Source of the DNA: Desulfotomaculum sp. | Lineage (GTDB): Bacteria; Bacillota; Desulfotomaculia; Desulfotomaculales; Ammonificaceae | Direction: 5' to 3' | Length of the DNA stretch: 10,978 bases | Assembly (NCBI GenBank): GCA_012961725.1 | Contig: DTYU01000158.1 | Span: forward strand, 1-10,978 | Shown: piece by piece, positions 6,466 through 10,978 of the stretch | How the letters are laid out: each line of letters opens with the position of its first letter | Position numbering within the stretch: position 1 is the stretch's first letter | The notes under the pieces: model-generated | Databases searched by the model: none | Seen by the model: only the letters and a program-made list of their open reading frames with translations | Told to the model about the DNA's origin: nothing | Translations under genes and position numbers: made by a program

Positions 6466-6557
6466 CCTGTCGGGCAGACCTCCGAGGATTCTCTGTGCGG
6501 TTTATCCACTGGGGCAATAATTTTCAAGCAAAACCGGCAGATCACTCAGCCGCGCCT

Positions 6558-7526
6558 TCATTTCCAGACCTCTTTCATCACTCGTAAGAAATTTTCCCCG
6601 AGCACCTTCCGGATATCCGCCTCCTGCCAGCCGCGCCCTACCAGACGTTCAGTTAACAAAGGCAAACAGGCCGCATCCTCCAGGCCGGTAACCATCCTCG
6701 GCGCACCGTCGAAATCGGAGCCTATGCCAACGCAGCCGGAGCCGCCTACGGCCGCAAGGTGCTCAATGTGGTCAACCAGGCGGTCGAGTGTCGGCCTTAC
6801 GGGATCGATGAACTCCGGCACAAAGCTCACCCCGATCACACCACCGCCCCCCGCCAGCTCGCGCACCTGATCATCCGTAAGGTTGCGGGGATGGCCGCAG
6901 AGTCTCCGGCTGTTCGCATGGGAGGCGATCACCGGGCCCTGGGCCAGCCGCAACACGTCCCAAAACCCCGCGGGCGCTAAGTGCGCCACATCGATCATCA
7001 TACCCAGCCTTTCCATCTCCCTAACCACTTCCCGGCCGAAGGACGTAAGCCCTCCGCCGCTTTCGTTTTCCGCCACCCCGTCGGCGAGTTCGTTGCGGCA
7101 GTTCCAGGTCAGTGTCAGGCAGCGGACACCTACTCGATAAAAAGCCCGGAGGACGCCGATACTGCCCTCAACCACATGTCCCCCCTCAATGGCCAGCACA
7201 CCCGCAATCTTGCCTTCGGCCAAAGCGGCATCAAGTCCAGAGGGGTTGCATACAGAGACTAATTTTTCGCTGCAGATAGAGGTTATTTGCGCGAAGATGT
7301 CGACCTGCTCGAGGGCACGCCGCAGGTATGCCCCCCGGTACTGCGGCGAGACAAAGACTGCAAAAAACTGGATATTCACACCGCCGCGCTTAAGCCGCGG
7401 CAGATCAACCTGCCCCTTCGTCCCCGCTTCAAAAGAACCGCCCTTTTCGGCCAGAAACGAGAGTGTATCACAGTGGCAATCGACCACAATGGCGTTAGCA
7501 TGGAGTCGCCGGGCATCTTGCCTCAT
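6558..7526 (-). CDS. Membrane dipeptidase family (M19) zinc peptidase
   Basis: This 322-residue protein is an M19 renal-dipeptidase-type metallopeptidase, a fold that cleaves dipeptides, including those with a D-residue at the C-terminal side. The binuclear zinc ligands can be placed: H18 and D20 in VVDCHCDT, the bridging E114 in LAIEGGHVVEG, H182 in IDVAHLAP, H203 in ASHANSR, and D271 in GIGSDFDGAP. LTLTWNCRNELADGV (138-152) is the usual substrate-side segment. The length is normal for bacterial members. No signal peptide or membrane anchor is seen, so the enzyme is probably cytoplasmic despite the family name. The ATG at 7526 has only a distant AAGGGGG. It follows spoVS by 56 bases without a clear terminator. 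Co-expression with spoVS could point to turnover of peptidoglycan-derived dipeptides during sporulation, but that is inference. Confidence 0.92.
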   Translation of the reverse strand: MRQDARRLHANAIVVDCHCDTLSFLAEKGGSFEAGTKGQVDLPRLKRGGVNIQFFAVFVSPQYRGAYLRRALEQVDIFAQITSICSEKLVSVCNPSGLDAALAEGKIAGVLAIEGGHVVEGSIGVLRAFYRVGVRCLTLTWNCRNELADGVAENESGGGLTSFGREVVREMERLGMMIDVAHLAPAGFWDVLRLAQGPVIASHANSRRLCGHPRNLTDDQVRELAGGGGVIGVSFVPEFIDPVRPTLDRLVDHIEHLAAVGGSGCVGIGSDFDGAPRMVTGLEDAACLPLLTERLVGRGWQEADIRKVLGENFLRVMKEVWK

Positions 7527-7582
7527 TAAAAAGGAAAACCCCCTTCCCGGTTACGCCGGCAGGAGGCTGCCTGTTTTCAAAA

Positions 7583-7843
7583 CTACCGCGGCTCGACGAT
7601 CATACGAATCGCCGTTCGCTCTTCACCGTCAATAACCACGTCTGTAAACGCCGGAATGCAGATCAAATCCATTCCGCTCGGCGCTACAAATCCCCGCGCG
7701 ATCGCTATCGCCTTCACTGCCTGATTGATGGCCCCGGCACCTATGGCCTGGATCTCGGCCGAACCGCGCTCCCGGAGAACACCGGCCAGGGCACCCGCGA
7801 CAGAGTTTGGGTTTGACCTTGCTGAAACCTTTAGGACCTCCAT
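7583..7843 (-). CDS. spoVS: Stage V sporulation protein S
   Basis: The 86-residue product has the exact length and character of SpoVS, a small Alba-like protein needed for sporulation past stage V in Bacillus subtilis. The N-terminus MEVLKVSARSNPNSVAGALA, the central AIGAGAINQAVKAIAIARGF (34-53) and DLICIPAFTDVVIDGEERTA (59-78) followed by IRMIVEPR are diagnostic. The ATG at 7843 is preceded by AAGGAGG with an 8-base spacer. A near-perfect sigma-H promoter lies about 150 bases upstream, matching the known sigma-H control of spoVS in B. subtilis. The leader of about 140 bases has no obvious gene. The dipeptidase, PHP and coiled-coil genes follow on the same strand. Confidence 0.97.
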   Translation of the reverse strand: MEVLKVSARSNPNSVAGALAGVLRERGSAEIQAIGAGAINQAVKAIAIARGFVAPSGMDLICIPAFTDVVIDGEERTAIRMIVEPR

Positions 7844-7989
7844 CCGCCAGACCTCCTTCTCTACTCTGACTCAGCTTCGGTACCGCAGGTCAACTGCCGG
7901 GAAAACGGCTCTTGACATGAAGACTTCTTCTCTACCCCTTCCTCCGGCTTTCTTGCGATTCCTTCCGTCCGGCCTTTTTGAAAAACTAT

Positions 7990-8016
7990 ATTCGTCAGCG
8001 ATAGGAAAATTCCTCC
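7990..8016 (-). promoter_or_regulatory. spoVS: Sigma-H type promoter upstream of spoVS
   Basis: On the minus strand GGAGGAATT (8016-8008) fits the sigma-H -35 consensus RnAGGAWWW. GACGAAT (7996-7990) fits the -10 consensus RnnGAAT, and the spacer is 11 bases. Transcription would start near 7983 and run about 140 bases before the spoVS start codon. No comparable sigma-A promoter was seen in this gap. Confidence 0.75.
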
Positions 8017-8036
8017 GTTTAATGTAAAAAGAGCAT

Positions 8037-8074
8037 GAAAAAAATGTTAAAGGGGCAGGAACGCCCTGCCCCTT
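8037..8074 (-). terminator. Strong hairpin terminator after nrfD
   Basis: A perfect 10-bp stem AAGGGGCAGG/CCTGCCCCTT (8074-8065 with 8059-8050) around a 5-base loop is followed on the minus strand by TTTAACATTTTTTT. It lies about 40 bases past the nrfD stop. It separates the redox module from the spoVS promoter immediately downstream. A second small hairpin (AGCCGA/TCGGCT, 8075-8096) abuts it. Confidence 0.85.
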
Positions 8075-8115
8075 AGCCGACTTGCCTTGTTCGGCTTATT
8101 CTCTAATACAGCAAC

Positions 8116-9375
8116 TTAATGGTGCGCAGGCTGCAACTCGAGCTGCCCGCCATGTTCCTCCGCGTGATGCTCCTCATGGTGGTGCTCGTGTTCCTCCGGC
8201 ATTACCTTAAAGTTCTCCACGAAGAAACAGTATGCCATTATGCAAAGCGTGACCAGACCGATGCTTATCGAAAACTCGATGGCGTGGGGGAAGTAGCTGC
8301 CGCCCATATCCTGGTACATGCTGGTAAACACCACGTTCATCCGGTTCAGCATCACGCCGCCGACGATCAGCGCTGCCGCAGTGACCATCCCCGGTACGCT
8401 CTTCCTTGTTTTACGCCTGGCGATCAGGATGATGGGGACGATTATGCCCAAGAAGATTTCTAACAAGAAGAGGCCCGAAGGGACGCTGCCCTCAAAGATC
8501 GCCAGGAAATGACCGCGGGCCGCCAAATCGATAAGCCGCACAATCAAGTAAACCACCATCACACACAAGCTCACCTTGAGCAGCGGCTCTAAAAGCGGTA
8601 CCTCATGGCGGAAGTCTGTCTTATACGCCTTGGACGCAAGTATCCCCTCTATGACACACATGGCCGGCGCCACAAAAACCGCGGAGAGAAAGAAGAAGAC
8701 ACCGATCAGCATCGACCACCAGAGCGGGTGCTGCCTGTCGACCATCGCGATGTAGAGGTTACCCAGTGCCGACTGGTGAAGAAGCGCGATCACGAGACCG
8801 GCAACGAAAATTACCGGGAGAATCTTATCAAAGATCTCCTTCAGGCGCGGCGCGTTAACCCGTTCAAAGAAGATGTGTCCAAACTGAAAGGTCATCACAC
8901 CCTGATAAGCAACAACGCATAGAAGGACCACAAACAGCCACGAGTGGTAGCCCCACGAAACAAACGGTCGCCAGAAGTTGTACCAGCGGCCCAAGTCCAT
9001 TAAAACACCGAGGCTTACCACAATGTAGCCAAACCACGCCGTTATCAGCGATGCCCGGGCTATGTATTTATAAGGTTTCAGGTTCAAGATATGCGCCACA
9101 AACACGGTAAAGAAGCCGCCTGCTGCAAGCGCAATGCCGCACAAGTCGTCGAAGGCAATCCACAGACCCCACGGCCAGTGGTCATTCAAGTTCGTTGCCG
9201 GACCGAGACCGCGGATCAGACGGTAGGCCATAGAGAAAAGCATTAGGCCGATCAACGCCAAACCGACGACCCGGTACCAGCTCATCCGGAAATACCATTT
9301 CCCGCCGAAAATCGCGTCGTATTCGGTATAGTAGTCCTCCCAGTAGTAAAACATTCCGGAGTTTGCCTTTGCCAT
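8116..9375 (-). CDS. nrfD: NrfD/HybB-type membrane anchor subunit of a redox complex
   Basis: This 419-residue protein is an NrfD/PsrC superfamily integral membrane subunit, closest in feel to HybB. Such subunits exchange electrons between quinones or menaquinones and an iron-sulfur partner. It has about ten hydrophobic segments, beginning near residues 33-55 (WYRVVGLALIGLMLFSMAYR). The HybB-like block PWGLWIAFDDLCGIALAAGG follows at about 68-87. No heme-binding CXXCH is present. The C-terminal 28 residues are rich in His and Glu (nine His), which is unusual for the family. The ATG at 9375 has AAGGAGG upstream with an 11-base spacer. It follows the iron-sulfur subunit by 60 bases, so the two are surely partners. 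The catalytic subunit remnant further upstream points to a formate dehydrogenase-type complex. Alternatives are a hydrogenase or polysulfide/tetrathionate reductase anchor. Confidence 0.88.
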   Translation of the reverse strand: MAKANSGMFYYWEDYYTEYDAIFGGKWYFRMSWYRVVGLALIGLMLFSMAYRLIRGLGPATNLNDHWPWGLWIAFDDLCGIALAAGGFFTVFVAHILNLKPYKYIARASLITAWFGYIVVSLGVLMDLGRWYNFWRPFVSWGYHSWLFVVLLCVVAYQGVMTFQFGHIFFERVNAPRLKEIFDKILPVIFVAGLVIALLHQSALGNLYIAMVDRQHPLWWSMLIGVFFFLSAVFVAPAMCVIEGILASKAYKTDFRHEVPLLEPLLKVSLCVMVVYLIVRLIDLAARGHFLAIFEGSVPSGLFLLEIFLGIIVPIILIARRKTRKSVPGMVTAAALIVGGVMLNRMNVVFTSMYQDMGGSYFPHAIEFSISIGLVTLCIMAYCFFVENFKVMPEEHEHHHEEHHAEEHGGQLELQPAHH

Positions 9376-9435
9376 GCCTACTTTCGCCTCCTTCGAAAAT
9401 TACGGGGACACCATACTAAATTATTACCCGACCGC

Positions 9436-10254
9436 CTATTTTTTGGCCTCCCCTTCTTGACGCTTGGTCGCGACGTAAAGTGCAGCCATAGCCGCCCCGT
9501 AGACCGCCGCAACCCCGAGGGTCCAGTTCAGTGCCCGGTCCGTATACTCCGGAACCGGCTTTTCCGTCAGTTCCGTCTTCATTCCCAGGTCTTTGAAGTC
9601 TACGTCCGAGATATAAAGCAGAGACGTGCCGCCAACCTCTTTCTCGCCGTATATGTGGTCAACATAGACACCGGGATTTTGCCTGATCCTTCTGCGCGCT
9701 TCGCTCAACAGCTCATCCCGGTCACCGAACAGTATGGCCTCCGTGGGGCAGGCCGAGGCACAGGCTGGCGGCGCCCCGATCTTTGTGCGCTCATAACACA
9801 TCCGGCATTTGCTGACTTCGGGGAAAACCTCGTTCCACTGGTATTTCGGGATGTTGAAGGGGCAACCCATCATGCAGTACCGGCAGCCGACGCACAACGA
9901 CCGGTTGTATATTACAGGGCCTTCGGGCGTTTTGCGAAAGGCGTGGGCAAAACAGACGGCCTCACAGGTGGGGCGCTCACAATGAAAACATGAGCGCCGC
10001 ACAAACCGCCAGAGGATCTGCCCGTCTCGGTTAACCATACGGGCATGTATCCTAAGCCAGTTGCTGCCGGTAAGCGGCGCCTGTTCGTCCCACTGGGCCT
10101 TGGGAAGCCTCCTGTCCAACCCGCTGTCCAGCGGCAGGTCGTTGATCCCTTTCTTGCTGGGTACCAGGTACTTACTGTTGTAATCCCTGCAGGCCGCGAT
10201 GCAGGCACGGCACCCTATGCACTTCGTTAAATCAAACAGGAACCCATAACCCAC
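9436..10254 (-). CDS. Four-cluster [4Fe-4S] electron-transfer subunit (FdnH/HybA-like)
   Basis: The 272-residue protein has sixteen cysteines in four ferredoxin motifs: C12-C15-C18-C22, C89-C92-C97-C101, C121-C124-C127-C131, and C150-C153 with C165-C169. This is the pattern of beta subunits of formate dehydrogenase-N and of HybA. The segment VYVDHIYGEKEVGGTSLLYI (about 196-215) is typical of that group. A single hydrophobic helix (about 242-262) followed by a Lys/Arg-rich tail (TKRQEGEAKK) fits a C-terminal membrane anchor with the tail in the cytoplasm. There is no signal peptide, so export would rely on a Tat-exported partner, as for FdnH. The start is GTG at 10254, with GGAGG eight bases upstream. 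It sits between a broken catalytic subunit gene and nrfD. It would pass electrons between a catalytic subunit and the membrane quinone pool. Confidence 0.92.
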   Translation of the reverse strand: MGYGFLFDLTKCIGCRACIAACRDYNSKYLVPSKKGINDLPLDSGLDRRLPKAQWDEQAPLTGSNWLRIHARMVNRDGQILWRFVRRSCFHCERPTCEAVCFAHAFRKTPEGPVIYNRSLCVGCRYCMMGCPFNIPKYQWNEVFPEVSKCRMCYERTKIGAPPACASACPTEAILFGDRDELLSEARRRIRQNPGVYVDHIYGEKEVGGTSLLYISDVDFKDLGMKTELTEKPVPEYTDRALNWTLGVAAVYGAAMAALYVATKRQEGEAKK

Positions 10255-10298
10255 TCTCTACACCTCCAGTTGTAAACGGGCATACCACCGGAAACTCC

Positions 10299-10978
10299 CT
10301 AAGAGTTATTGCGGCAGAAGAAAACCCCACCTTCGGTGATCAAGGCTCCGCCGCATAGAAAGTTCTCTCCCCCCCCGATAACCTGTATCCTGTAAACCGC
10401 ATACCATGGAAGCTTGCGCAGACGCCGCCTGCTTATCCAAAATCCTACCGTGTTCCAAAAAAGACGGGTACATTTCGGCTGCAACCAGTACTGCATCCGG
10501 GATGGTCTTGCCGGCATAATCCCACTTGACCTTTACGACACCCCCGGAGGAAACACCACTTCCGTGGTACGCATCCCTTAACGCCACAAACAGGCGGTCT
10601 ATGATCCAAAGCGGGGTCTTGACCTGTTCTTGAGGTTCCGCTGCCCTGATACACCATTGCACCCATCGGCCGGCACTAATGACGGAACCGCTTTTTCCCC
10701 AAGGTGCCGCCGCTGGCAGCACAAACGCCTCTGTTTTTGGATATGTTTCAGTTATGCCTGCGCAACTCGCCGCAAAATCCTCCCTGTTCTTGAACCAGTT
10801 AACCAGCACCAGCCATTGCGGAGACCGGAGCATAGACGTCTGATTTCCCGGTTCGCATTGAAGCAGACCACCTCCCCAAATGAATAAACCTTTGGTATTG
10901 CCGCTTGTCAGCCGGTCGGCCAATTCATCTTGCGGCCGCAATCTCCCAAGCACTGAATCCTGGTTCGATTCTTTTGCA
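10299..10978 (-). pseudogene. Truncated formate dehydrogenase-N type alpha subunit (FdnG-like), 3' remnant
   Basis: An open frame enters from the window edge and stops at a TAA at 10306. The 223 residues resemble the later part of the molybdopterin domain of FdnG/FdoG-like catalytic subunits: NTKGLFIWG, then GNQTSMLRSPQWLVLVNWF, EAFVLPAAAPWGKSGSVISA followed by GRWVQW, and PLWIIDRLFVALRDAY. Similarity fades after about residue 170. The next expected motif (a WLYCGSxTEEGN-like block) appears as NFLCGGALITEGG in the +1 frame, joined at a run of eight G on the minus strand (10376-10369), and then meets a TAG at 10299. Only 44 bases separate that stop from the next gene. The C-terminal domain of roughly 150-250 residues that completes the cofactor pocket is therefore absent, and catalysis should be lost. 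The 5' portion, including any signal peptide and selenocysteine/cysteine site, is outside the window. An assembly error could explain the frameshift but not the missing domain. Confidence 0.72.

Noticed and set aside
6499..6510. TTATCCACT on the plus strand before the PHP gene, close to a DnaA box.
   Set aside because: It is single and mismatched at the last position, so it may be chance.
10299..10420. A frame reading PWYAV...FLCGGALITEGGVFF, resembling the N-terminal part of trypsin-like serine proteases.
   Set aside because: It has no catalytic histidine motif (AAHC), ends within a few codons, and lies exactly where an FdnG motif of similar shape is expected one frame away. Chance resemblance is more likely.

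Overview
The window looks like chromosomal DNA from an endospore-forming, anaerobic Firmicute of the class Clostridia, probably Peptococcaceae or Thermoanaerobacterales. The evidence is a spoVS gene, a near-perfect sigma-H-type promoter, strong AGGAGG ribosome binding sites, frequent TTG and GTG starts, anaerobic cobalamin genes and a membrane iron-sulfur/NrfD redox module. The species cannot be named from the sequence alone. Every gene I support lies on the minus strand, so transcription runs from high to low coordinates. I see no tRNA, rRNA, CRISPR array or insertion sequence.

Right end (about 8.1-11.0 kb): a redox module. A broken 3' part of a formate dehydrogenase-N type catalytic subunit gene runs in from the window edge. 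An intact four-cluster ferredoxin-like subunit with a C-terminal membrane anchor follows, then an NrfD/HybB-type quinone-reactive membrane subunit with a His/Glu-rich tail. A strong hairpin terminator closes the module. The electron-transfer and membrane subunits look functional, but the adjacent catalytic subunit lacks its C-terminal domain.

Middle (about 5.2-8.0 kb): spoVS with its own sigma-H-like promoter, then an M19 (membrane dipeptidase family) metallopeptidase, a PHP-domain phosphoesterase/exonuclease, and a 90-residue coiled-coil protein of unknown function. Gaps of 56-92 bases without strong terminators suggest this set could be partly co-transcribed, possibly at the onset of sporulation.

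Left half (1-5.1 kb): adenosylcobalamin synthesis. An extended -10 promoter, with two tandem DnaA boxes about 90 bases upstream, precedes a DUF3842 gene, cbiB and cobS. A second, very good sigma-A promoter starts a leader of roughly 500 bases. It carries a tandem heptamer repeat, a cobalamin riboswitch and an intrinsic terminator, and leads into a fused cbiD-cbiE gene and an overlapping cbiT that leaves the window. CbiD, CbiE and CbiT act on the corrin ring, CbiB attaches the aminopropanol arm, and CobS joins the lower ligand. The riboswitch directly controls only the ring-modifying genes. The DUF3842-cbiB-cobS unit has its own promoter with a leader too short for a riboswitch.

Most notable points: the sigma-H promoter of spoVS, the tandem DnaA boxes, a DUF3842 gene abutting cbiB, the CbiD-CbiE fusion, and the truncated formate dehydrogenase alpha gene with a G8-tract frameshift in front of intact partner subunits.
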